Positions 28,115 to 36,500 of a stretch of DNA of 52,119 nucleotides are shown piece by piece. The stretch's first letter is position 1, and each line of letters starts with the position of its first letter. Location: contig JAGXKG010000009.1 of the NCBI GenBank assembly GCA_018335335.1, positions 1-52,119 on the forward strand, written 5' to 3'. The notes below the pieces were generated by a model. The model did not search any database and was not told the DNA's origin. It worked only from the letters and a program-made list of their open reading frames with translations. Origin of the DNA: Candidatus Thorarchaeota archaeon. Lineage in GTDB: Archaea > Asgardarchaeota > Thorarchaeia > Thorarchaeales > Thorarchaeaceae. Position numbers and translations under genes: made by a program.

Positions 28115-28723
28115 TCACTCACCAGTATCATCATTTTTGTTATCTTCATTATTGTCCGATGAATCCTCATCGCCAATCTTGCGTCTGTTGACGCAAACAA
28201 GCGCAGGACGCAACACCTTGTTCTTCAACATGTAGCCTTTCTGATATTCTTCGAGTACGATACCATCAGGCTCATCCGGGTTATGTACTTTCTGAACTGC
28301 ATGTTGGTAATAAGGGTCAAAGTCTTGCCCATTGCATTCAATGGGCCGAACCCCTTCATGTGTAAACAATTTCTCGAGTTGCTTTCGTATAGCTGCAACT
28401 CCTTCCTCAGCAGCTCCGGGGTTCTCCTCGAAATCAACTTCCAGAGCCCTTTCAACATTGTCATATACTTCTAAGAGTTTAAGGAGAATAGATTCACCAG
28501 CGACTCCTCGTATATCATCGATTCTCTTATTCATACGTTTCTTGTAGTTCTCGAATTCTGCTTGGAGACGTTGAAGTCTGTTTGTCAAATCATCCGTTTT
28601 CTCCTTGTGCTCCTTGAGTTTTCTTTCGAGCTCATTTTCAGGTGTCAGCTCAAATGCTTCGAGCTCAGCATCTTTTTCAGGTGTATCCGAGCTGTTCATT
28701 GCATTTTCCTCTTCATCCTGCAT
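28115..28723 (-). CDS. grpE: Nucleotide exchange factor GrpE
   Basis: A 202-residue co-chaperone that releases ADP from DnaK. An acidic N terminus precedes a long coiled coil (LERKLKEHKEKTDDLTNRLQ...) carrying LQAEFENYKKR. The beta-domain follows, with GVRPIECNGQDFDPYYQHAV and the conserved LEEYQKGYMLKNKVLRPALV. The acidic C-terminal tail is longer than usual (DEDSSDNNEDNKNDD). First gene of grpE-dnaK-dnaJ; the upstream region carries a cluster of inverted repeats. Confidence 0.95.
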   Translation of the reverse strand: MQDEEENAMNSSDTPEKDAELEAFELTPENELERKLKEHKEKTDDLTNRLQRLQAEFENYKKRMNKRIDDIRGVAGESILLKLLEVYDNVERALEVDFEENPGAAEEGVAAIRKQLEKLFTHEGVRPIECNGQDFDPYYQHAVQKVHNPDEPDGIVLEEYQKGYMLKNKVLRPALVCVNRRKIGDEDSSDNNEDNKNDDTGE

Positions 28724-28739
28724 TGTTCGGTCACCCTAT

Positions 28740-28853
28740 CTAATCAAGATTGACTCTGATTAGCAAACATGCACAGAAGCTAGCCGATAATTTACATCGG
28801 CTGCAAAACGACCACAAGGGTCGCATCCCCATTGGTGACTCTCGCGGTGAGTC
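28740..28853. promoter_or_regulatory. Cluster of four inverted repeats in the grpE/sirtuin divergent region
   Basis: Reading from grpE outwards: CTAATCA/TGATTAG (28740-28763), AGCCGAT/ATCGGCT (28782-28802), CGACC/GGTCG (28809-28823) and GACTC/GAGTC (28837-28853). The loop of the second repeat holds GTAAATTA on the minus strand, a TATA-like box. The first repeat then falls where transcription of grpE would begin. This is a layout expected for repression of a heat-shock operon. Confidence 0.5.
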
Positions 28854-28937
28854 GCGTTCTAAGCAAGAAAAACTTTTCGAAAAGCCCATCAAAAAGATAG
28901 GAAAACCGAAAGTAACATTTGGGTAGATACGAATACC

Positions 28938-29684
28938 ATGACCATGTCATTAGATGAGGCTATTTCCAAGGCTAGGAAATGGGTTGAAGAAGCGGAAAAT
29001 ATCTCAGCGCTAACTGGAGCTGGAATCAGCGTAGATTCAGGGATACCGGATTTCCGTTCCGAAGGGGGGCTATGGGAAAAATACAATCCTAATGAATATG
29101 CCACCTATGATAGTTTCATGAGAGATCCCAGCAAGTTCTGGAAAATGGGGCAGGAGCTAGCTGAGGTGATTCTTGATGCTCACCCGAACGAGGCTCACAG
29201 GGCCTTGGCCAAGTTGGAGGAGGAAAGCAAGCTTCTCGGAATAATAACCCAAAATATCGATAACCTGCATCAAGAGGCAGGGAATCAGAAAGTCGTCGAA
29301 CTACATGGTAACTACCTCAGAGCCTATTGCATTGAATGTGGGAAGAAATATGTGGGCGCGAAGATACAGCGACGAGTAGCGGAAGGCGAAATACCACCAA
29401 GATGTGATGAATGCGACGGCGTCCTCAAGTCTGAAGCCATACTTTTTGGCGAACCACTGCCGGAAGAAGCCATGTCAGAAGCAATACGCATTTGTCAGGA
29501 GACGGAACTCATGCTTGTTATTGGTACCAGTCTACAAGTTTACCCGGCTGCCTATTTGCCCCATCTTGCCAAGAAATCGAATGCAAAAATCATACTTGTC
29601 AACCTGAATGGCGATAACCGCAAAGATGTAGCAGATCTCTTGCTCGAAGGCAGAGCTGCGGATATAATGCCCCAAATTGTCTAG
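28938..29684 (+). CDS. NAD-dependent protein deacylase (Sir2 family)
   Basis: A 248-residue sirtuin that removes acyl groups from lysines at the cost of NAD. NAD-binding GAGIS (27-31) with DSGIPDFR, the QNID motif (105-108) and the catalytic H123 in ELHGN are intact. The zinc site is formed by C131, C134, C156 and C159. Further motifs LFGEPLP and GTSLQVYP are present. The protein-length fits a class III/U type archaeal Sir2; archaeal targets include Alba-like chromatin proteins in other species. Starts ATG 28938 or 28944. Divergent from grpE and sharing its regulatory region; the stop overlaps a convergent membrane-protein gene by four bases. Confidence 0.95.
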   Translation: MTMSLDEAISKARKWVEEAENISALTGAGISVDSGIPDFRSEGGLWEKYNPNEYATYDSFMRDPSKFWKMGQELAEVILDAHPNEAHRALAKLEEESKLLGIITQNIDNLHQEAGNQKVVELHGNYLRAYCIECGKKYVGAKIQRRVAEGEIPPRCDECDGVLKSEAILFGEPLPEEAMSEAIRICQETELMLVIGTSLQVYPAAYLPHLAKKSNAKIILVNLNGDNRKDVADLLLEGRAADIMPQIV

Positions 29685-30019
29685 GTTATGATTTCAAAAC
29701 CGAACCATGAGTATGCAGCGAAAATCCCAGGAGCTATGATGACTGAGAGGAATATAGTAGCTACTCCAAGCAAGTACAGGTCATTGTCCATCATCCAAAG
29801 GCCAACATACGAATAGGCATAGGATACGCAGCATGCAGTGAAGCCCATTACAATTACGGGGATGATTGGCAAGGCTATCGAGAGCCAGCCACCCTGGACA
29901 AACCATAATGGGCCATTAATTGACAGCATGACCAAACCGCCCCTAACAGCCAAATACACAATAGCAGAAACAAATATTCCAACCTGCGAAAATGTCAACC
30001 TAGCTGAGATGTTTTCCAT
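29681..30019 (-). CDS. Small three-helix membrane protein, unknown
   Basis: About 112 residues from the ATG at 30019 (MENISARLTFSQ), after discarding an upstream extension that overlaps the next gene's promoter. Three hydrophobic segments are visible (FVSAIVYLAVRGGLVML, LSIALPIIPVIVMGF and LLGVATIFLSVIIAPGIF). No motif or family was recognised. It converges on the sirtuin gene and is divergent from the CitG-like gene. Confidence 0.6.
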   Translation of the reverse strand: MENISARLTFSQVGIFVSAIVYLAVRGGLVMLSINGPLWFVQGGWLSIALPIIPVIVMGFTACCVSYAYSYVGLWMMDNDLYLLGVATIFLSVIIAPGIFAAYSWFGFEIIT

Positions 30020-30085
30020 ACATTCAACCCTGCTGGGATGAGGAAAGATATGAATAAGGCTTTTTGGTCTAGAACGGAGAACAGG

Positions 30086-31060
30086 ATGCAAACTCATGAA
30101 GAAGTAGATGATGTGGCCTGGAGATTAAGCTCCTGCGGACAGCTTGCATTGCTGATTGAGGCAAGCGCACCCAAGCCTGGCAATGTTAACAGAATCCGAT
30201 GTTTTTCCGATACCCAGTATCGCCATTTCCTTTCTAGTGCTGCTCAGGCAGGAAGGGGATTCTTCCGGGCTGTACGGGTGGGAATATCAGTCGCAGAAGG
30301 TAGCAGAAGGTATGACGAAGCAAATCTAGGGCAACTCATTCTATACTCTGAGAGAGAAACTCTCGGAGGATTTGTGGGTCAAAATACAGTTTTCGGAAGC
30401 ATTCTATTGTTGATTCCGCTTACCGTGGCAATTGGTACAACCATTTTTGAAGAAGGAGGTATGGAGCCAAAGCTGGTAAGACACCACCTGCGAATACTCG
30501 TTGAAGAAACAACTGTGAATGATGCACTGGCGTTCTCACAGGCTCTTCAAATGATAGACTCTGAAAACCACGAGAACAAACAAGAGAGAAGTTGGGAAGA
30601 TATCCATGATCGCTATGACATAACCAATCCGCATATGCAAGACAATATCCGAGAAGATCAACTGACGCTTGGCAGGTTGTTCGAGATTTCTGCCCCAGTT
30701 GATCCATTATGCAAGGAAATAACTGAGGGATATCCATTAGTCCTAAGAAGGTTGTATCCCCGACTTCTGAAGAAGGCTGCAGGAATCGATTCAATCGAAG
30801 AAGCTGTGGTCCAGGTGTTCATGTGGATGCTCTCTGAGAAGCTGGATGGACATATACTAAGGAAGAATGGTCTAGCAGCTGCCAAGCTAATTAGGGAGTA
30901 TGCAAAAAAGACTCTAATCAAATATGATTCAAATCAAAGCTTAGATGAAGCTACTGCGTATCTTGAGAAAAATATTCCGCATGAAATCAACCCTGGAACA
31001 ACTGCAGATTTTATGGCTGCTTCAATCATGTGTTGGTTGGTAGACAAAGAGTTCAGTTAG
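30086..31060 (+). CDS. Triphosphoribosyl-dephospho-CoA synthase-like protein (CitG/COG1767)
   Basis: An all-helical protein of about 324 residues. It shows the family signature LLIEASAPKPGNVNR followed by a serine/alanine-rich helix (FLSSAAQAGRGFF), and the later GGFVGQNTVFGSILLLIPL region with the pattern of CitG/MdcB proteins. CitG makes the prosthetic group of citrate lyase, but archaea carry homologues without citrate lyase, so another phosphoribosyl or coenzyme reaction is likely. The open frame begins at ATG 30038; ATG 30086 with GGAGA five bases upstream is the better start. No partner genes (citrate or malonate metabolism) are seen nearby. Confidence 0.82.
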   Translation: MQTHEEVDDVAWRLSSCGQLALLIEASAPKPGNVNRIRCFSDTQYRHFLSSAAQAGRGFFRAVRVGISVAEGSRRYDEANLGQLILYSERETLGGFVGQNTVFGSILLLIPLTVAIGTTIFEEGGMEPKLVRHHLRILVEETTVNDALAFSQALQMIDSENHENKQERSWEDIHDRYDITNPHMQDNIREDQLTLGRLFEISAPVDPLCKEITEGYPLVLRRLYPRLLKKAAGIDSIEEAVVQVFMWMLSEKLDGHILRKNGLAAAKLIREYAKKTLIKYDSNQSLDEATAYLEKNIPHEINPGTTADFMAASIMCWLVDKEFS

Positions 31061-31251
31061 CCTATGATGCCACTGAACACTATGACCGCTATTATAAAGA
31101 GAATTATGGCTGAAGGTATCAACATAATGAACCCCTCTTGTCGTTTAACTTCGCGAACCTCAGTTCGTGGCCCAAAGTAGTAAATGATTAACAGAAACAG
31201 TCCAAGAACCACCAAGGTAATACTCAATCCTTCATGTGCCATTATACTCAC
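31057..31251 (-). CDS. Small two-helix membrane protein, unknown
   Basis: A 64-residue protein from GTG 31251 (or 61 from ATG 31242) with two membrane segments (ITLVVLGLFLLIIYYFG and IMLIPSAIILFIIAVIVFSGIIG) joined by a basic loop (RTEVREVKRQEG). This topology is common in small archaeal proteins of the DUF131 kind, but that link is only a resemblance. It overlaps the end of the CitG-like gene by four bases on the opposite strand. Confidence 0.6.
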   Translation of the reverse strand: MSIMAHEGLSITLVVLGLFLLIIYYFGPRTEVREVKRQEGFIMLIPSAIILFIIAVIVFSGIIG

Positions 31252-31339
31252 TCATAGTAGATGGCATTACTACCGCTTGTTAAATCTAGTTGTGACCTGC
31301 TTGACGTAGAGAATAGTCTAACCAGGAGTAAAAGCAGAC

Positions 31340-31624
31340 CTATTGCAAGAATTGCCTGAAGACATGATTAAACTTTGTACGTATCTCTTTTGCCCGATCC
31401 GTGTCAGCCAAATAGAGTGGTTGTCGCATATCCTGCAAGTTCGGAATTTTGCGGCAAAGCTTTCTCCCCATCAATTTTCGTAGCGCAAAACTAACTGTCC
31501 TCGGAGCCAGGTCGACTTCCCTGCTTATATCCTTAGGAGTCATAGGGCCCTCCTTACTCAGTTTATTGAGGACGACTATAGCACTCTTGGGAAGTTCAAG
31601 TGACACAACGTTTCTCTCCATCAT
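31340..31624 (-). CDS. MarR/ArsR-type winged-helix transcription regulator
   Basis: A 94-residue DNA-binding protein. The helix-turn-helix is visible in MTPKDISREVDLAPRTVSFALRKLMGRKLC, followed by a wing with KIPNLQDMRQPLYLA. A short C-terminal helix would make the dimer contact. The double ATG start gives MMERN. It is divergent from the 2-hydroxyacid dehydrogenase gene and could regulate it; no palindrome of convincing quality was noticed between them. Confidence 0.8.
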   Translation of the reverse strand: MMERNVVSLELPKSAIVVLNKLSKEGPMTPKDISREVDLAPRTVSFALRKLMGRKLCRKIPNLQDMRQPLYLADTDRAKEIRTKFNHVFRQFLQ

Positions 31625-31803
31625 ATTTTGGAAACTTTCTTCTATTTCTACTTTACCCTCTTTTTACATATAAGCAAATACATGGACGCACTAAATATTG
31701 TACCGGGGCCGAGGACTTATCAGAATCCCACCATTTAGAAAAATGAAAGAGTCCAGTATGGGCAAGCGTACTATTTCATACTACCAAGGAGGCGAAAAAT
31801 ACC

Positions 31804-32787
31804 TTGGACAAGAAGGTGTTTGTTACACGAGCGATTCCGGACCCAGGCCTAGAACGAATCAGGAAGGAATTCGTAACAGATGTATGGATGCCAGCTAAAC
31901 CCCCGACAAAAAAGGAAATTATCGAGAGGGCACAGGGATGTCATGGTTTAGTTACCCTATTGTCAGATCCGATAGATTCCACAGTACTGAATCAACTCGA
32001 CGAGTTATCAATCATAGCGCAATATGCAGTAGGATATGACAACATAGATGTGAAAACAGCTACCAGCAAAGGAATCATGGTTACAAATACCCCAGGGGTC
32101 CTTACTGATGCTACTGCAGATTTTACCTGGGCACTCATTATGGCAGCAGCCAGGAGAGTTGTCGAAGCTGATGCATATGTCAGAGAAGGAGCATGGAAAG
32201 TTGCATGGGGGCCCAAGATGCTTCTCGGAAAGGACATTGCAGGTGCCACCCTGGGCATCATCGGACTTGGTAGAATCGGTAGTGCTGTAGCACGAAGAGC
32301 AAAAGGATTCTCCATGGATGTCCTATTCCATACCAGATCAGAAACAGAACAAACAGAGACTATCAGACATGAACTTGATGCAAAAAGAGTAGAACTAGAT
32401 ATGATTCTAGAGGAGTCTGATATCATATCCTTGCATGTTCCATTGACCTCTGAAACGAAAGGAATGATAGGCAAAAGAGAATTAGAGATGATGAAGGAGG
32501 GAGCAATTCTGATTAACACTTCAAGGGGGGAGGTAGTCGATGAAGCGGCTCTCTTCAATGCCTTGAAGAATGGACATCTCTTTGCAGCTGGGCTAGATGT
32601 TTTTCACAACGAGCCTGTTCAACATAACAATCCTCTCCTCCAACTCGACAATGTTGTTCTAGCCCCACATATAGGAAGTGCAACACTTGCAACAAGATCG
32701 AAAATGGCAGAAATATGTGCTGAGAATCTGAGCAAGGGATTAAAGGGGGAAAAACCTCCTAATCTAGTAAACCCAGAGGTGTTATGA
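31804..32787 (+). CDS. D-2-hydroxyacid dehydrogenase (glyoxylate/hydroxypyruvate reductase-like)
   Basis: A 327-residue NAD(P)-dependent enzyme of the D-isomer-specific family. The Rossmann motif GLGRIGS is at 154-160, and the catalytic triad is R241 (TSRGEVVD), E270 (NEP) and H289 (APHIGSAT). The start is TTG 31804, with AAGGAGG 11 bases upstream. Likely substrates are glyoxylate or hydroxypyruvate; a phosphoglycerate role is less likely because there is no ACT domain. The nitroreductase gene starts one base after its stop. Confidence 0.93.
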   Translation: MDKKVFVTRAIPDPGLERIRKEFVTDVWMPAKPPTKKEIIERAQGCHGLVTLLSDPIDSTVLNQLDELSIIAQYAVGYDNIDVKTATSKGIMVTNTPGVLTDATADFTWALIMAAARRVVEADAYVREGAWKVAWGPKMLLGKDIAGATLGIIGLGRIGSAVARRAKGFSMDVLFHTRSETEQTETIRHELDAKRVELDMILEESDIISLHVPLTSETKGMIGKRELEMMKEGAILINTSRGEVVDEAALFNALKNGHLFAAGLDVFHNEPVQHNNPLLQLDNVVLAPHIGSATLATRSKMAEICAENLSKGLKGEKPPNLVNPEVL

Positions 32788-32788
32788 C

Positions 32789-33313
32789 ATGAATGAAGAC
32801 GAGACCATTGAGCTGCTGAAATCACGATCTTCAGTAAGAAACTTCTCTGATGAAGACATACCAAAGGAGATTCTCAACGAGATTCTTGAAGCCGGTCTAC
32901 GAGCCCCTTCAGCAGGCAACAGGCAGCCGTGGAGGATTTTCGTTGTGAAGGGCAATACGAAGAAAAGGAAACTGGCAGAAGCGGCCTATGGACAGCACTT
33001 TGTCAGCCAAGCTCCTGTAACCTTGGTAATATGTGCTGTACCCTCAGAATCAGCTCAAAGATATGGCCAACGCGGTAGAGAGCTGTATTCGATTCAAGAT
33101 ACTGCTGCTCTCACATACGGCATCTTGCTTGCCGCACACTTCAAAGGATATGCTGGATGCTGGGTAGGTGCATTCGATGAGAACGCGGTTTCAGAAGTTC
33201 TTGATTTATCTCAGGAGTTCAGACCCGTTTCGATTATTCCGCTTGGCAAAGGTACTCCAAAAACCAAAGCAAGTAGAAAATCACTTTCTGAAGTCGTAAT
33301 TGAAATCGATTAG
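32789..33313 (+). CDS. Nitroreductase-family flavoprotein
   Basis: A 174-residue FMN-binding oxidoreductase. The signatures are LLKSRSSVRNFSDEDIP, LRAPSAGNRQPWRIFVV, a central QDTAALTYGILLAAHFKGYAGCWVGAFDE, and the C-terminal IIPLGKGTPKTKA. Such enzymes reduce nitro groups, quinones or flavins with NAD(P)H; the physiological substrate is open. It is co-transcribed with the 2-hydroxyacid dehydrogenase, from which it is separated by one base. A hairpin terminator follows the stop. Confidence 0.92.
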   Translation: MNEDETIELLKSRSSVRNFSDEDIPKEILNEILEAGLRAPSAGNRQPWRIFVVKGNTKKRKLAEAAYGQHFVSQAPVTLVICAVPSESAQRYGQRGRELYSIQDTAALTYGILLAAHFKGYAGCWVGAFDENAVSEVLDLSQEFRPVSIIPLGKGTPKTKASRKSLSEVVIEID

Positions 33314-33319
33314 ACACAC

Positions 33320-33339
33320 AGCCCTCAGGTGTTAGGGCT
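33320..33339 (+). terminator. Hairpin terminator after the nitroreductase gene
   Basis: AGCCCT pairs with AGGGCT around an eight-base loop and is followed by TATTTTGTACTTT, seven bases after the stop codon. Confidence 0.6.
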
Positions 33340-33498
33340 TATTTTGTACTTTAATACATTCTAAGTTCCACAGTCTCCAATGCATTATAGGTCTATATTC
33401 CAAGTTCGTACAACACATTAATCTGCAAAACGCAGAAGCTGTTTCTTTTGATGGAGGTAAATCTCGATTTCGATAATAAGCCAAAAAAAGTAAGGATA

Positions 33499-33514
33499 GG
33501 GGACCGAAGTCCCC
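33499..33514 (-). terminator. Hairpin terminator of the giant subtilase gene
   Basis: On the minus strand GGGGAC-TTCG-GTCCCC forms a six-pair stem with a TTCG tetraloop. It is followed by TATCCTTACTTTTTTT. It lies 15 bases after the stop codon. Confidence 0.65.
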
Positions 33515-33528
33515 ATTTTAAACTAAGC

Positions 33529-36500
33529 TTACCTTCTCTTCACTAAGAAGAGAATCAGCACAACTACTACGCCCGCACCGATGCCAGCAACCAGACCCAG
33601 AATTAGCGGGTCAATTGGTGGAGGTGGTGGAGGCGGAGGTGTCGTGGTAGTGGTGGTCGTGGTTGTCGGAGGTGCAACATTACCTGCAGTAAAGGTACTA
33701 GACTCTATGTCGTCATAAAGACCAGGCCAGAACTGCGCACCGGCCCGTGCACTAGCAGGGGCGGTAGGATCGTTGTCATACACTCTCACCTGAATCATGT
33801 AGTCGTCACCCTCCGTGAAGCCGTCCGAGTCCCAAACATATTCGGTCTCGTTAAGCTCCTTAGCCAGCAGCTGATAAGTGGTTCCACCATCAGCAGAGAC
33901 TAGTACCTCGAAGTAGTGCTCGTCACCGGCATTAGTGTCGGAGACGTCCCAGGTGATTGTGTGCTCGGTTCCACTAGTGGACACATCTAGATTCGACAGC
34001 ACAGGAGCGAAGAAGTTGGTGAATGTCATAGCACCATAGTTGATACTGAATCCAATATTGGTATCAGTCTCAGCCGTGAGCTTGACATCAAACTCTCCGT
34101 TCTTGTAGAACTGGTAGGTGTCATAGGTGACTCCCTGTCCAGCTGCTGTCTCAGTGATGCCCACTCTCGTGTCGACCTCAATGCTCCAAGTGCCAGGCTG
34201 TCCATCATAGTCGAAACAGCCTATTGCTAGGGTGCCGCCACGATCTGCTACGAACTGTCCGATCTCAGGATGATCACCAGTGGCCATGTCAGCGCCCATC
34301 AGGTTGTTGTCGTAGGTCCAGCTACCGTTGTCAGTATCGGCCCACCATACCATGAAGTCACAGTCACCATTAGTGAAGTCACCAACCATATCGACTGTGT
34401 CACCCTCCTTCACACCTTCAACAAATTGCCATGAAAAGGCGTCCAAGTTGATGGCTCCGGAGAATGGATCATAGCCGGATGGCGGAATCACAAGCGGAAT
34501 ACCGTCCTCGTAGTAGTACAAGCCTGAGAGGAACTGTACGCTTGTTTGTGTGATCTCATACTCTGGCATGTTTGGCAAGTTGAAGTCTGGGTAGGTAGCG
34601 TTAATCACCGCGTGATCGCCAGTAATCTCGTCCTCGATGACTGTTGGGCCATCCGCAAGTACAACTGGATCGTCCAAGTTGTTTGCGTTGTAGGACAAGC
34701 TGACGTTCTTGGTGGTCAATTCCTCGTACCACATTGTTGTGATGTTGTACTCAACCGGCAGTTGAACTGTGCCGTTGAGTGCTGTGGGATGTACGACAAG
34801 GAAGTAGTGACCTGTTGGACTGCTATCCAGTGCGGCAAGCATTGCCGTAGTAGTGGCTGTACCGTCCGCCGAGGATGCAATCTCCACGCCGCGGTCATCA
34901 AGTAGTGACATAGTCATACTGTTGCCCATGTCCTCCCAGATTACGCGGATACCTAGATAGGTAGCTGTTGCATGCTGGTTGTGGATATGATATGCTCTGA
35001 AGTCCCAATCGTCTGGATCGGAACCCATACAACCGTACATTGCTGAATCGTATGGCTCAAGCTCAGTGCCGTAGCCGTCAACAATCACATGCTCCTCACC
35101 AGCATCACCAGTAAGGTTGGCTATGACGTTGTAGCTGAACGGTACTCTCAGGTTACCATCATCAAAGACTATGAATCCTTGATGGATACCTGTCTCAGCA
35201 TCAGCAGGAACGTCCAGTGTGATATTGTACGTGTAAGTATCACTGGCATCATCTGTGAAGCTGATTTCGCTTGCGGCAACTGTCTCCCAGAATGTCACTG
35301 TGCAAGTGAAGTCGTTACCAACAGCTGTTGCATTGGCATCAAACAGCGGGTCGTGAATGACCAGCGTCATGTTGCCTTCAAAGAGCGCATCATCAGCAAA
35401 ACTGGCTGCGTCAGTTGCGACTGGCATCATGTTGGTGGAGCTAGGATCGCTTGCAGAGGTGATCCGGGTCAGCTCATTACCTTCTCCAGTAGTCTCGTTG
35501 TACAAGTTTGGCATACCATCGTTCGGGTCATTGTCGTTCCAATCGTAGAGGAACATCCACGGATACCCGAAGGTGTTGTTCATTGCGGCGTCATCAAATG
35601 CGACGCCAACTGTTGCATAGTTGTAGGTCTCTGTTGCACTGACATAGTCAGCTCCAGAAATCGAACCATTGAGGTTGTGATAACCGTAGGCGATGTCATC
35701 TGAAACTGGATCAGTGTACCACCATGTGGTATCCTCGAAGGTGTAGGTCTCTGCCTCTCTCATGTAGTAGGCATTGGCCCCACTAGGAGTAGTCACAATG
35801 GAAGTATCATCAGAAATCCATTGGTGAACTGTTGTACTGGTTCCTGGGAATACATGACCGAAGAATATTGAACCGTCCCAGAAGTCTCTTGGATGGTCAG
35901 TTGCAGTCTCGTTCACGTCTGCACCGATGCCAATGTGACCCCAGTAACTCCAAGGATCATCAAGCAAGCCAGCGATGTTGTTGAACGAGTCTTCGTTCCA
36001 GGTCACATAGCCGCTATTACCCTCAACATAGTTACAGGCTGCTTCAACGTCAATACGTCCAAAGCCCTGTGTTGCAGGGTCGTAGCCCATATCCTTTGCA
36101 GTGCTCTGCAGTACAATCTTAGCATCTGCAGGCCCACTTCCAGGCATGGCGTTAACGTCCATGGCTTCCAACACAAGTGCTGCCGCACCAGCTGCAACTG
36201 GAGCTGCTTGACTTGTACCAGAGAAGAGGGTGTAGTTTAGCCAACTACCGCCACCAGTACCCCAAATGCTGGGTTGCCAGAACATCTCCATGTATGGAGC
36301 ATACCATGGTGTTGCCGAATAACCAGCAAGACCAGGTGCTAGCACGTCAGGCTTGGGATATCCAGAAGTTGCAGGACCTTTGCTTGTGAAACTTGCAATG
36401 CTCTCAATATCCTGATCAGGACCATAGAGATAATCAAGCCAGTGGCTTGTGGTTGAGGCTCCGACAGTCAGAACCGCAGGACTGCTTCCTGGGGGTCCGC

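Noticed and set aside
33630-33670. Thr/Pro codon repeat as a possible frameshift site
   Set aside because: The frame runs cleanly through it into a normal membrane anchor; it is a cell-wall stalk.
35089-35703. 204-residue frame antisense to the giant subtilase
   Set aside because: Cysteine- and valine-rich with no motif; lies wholly inside a well-supported gene and reflects its codon bias.
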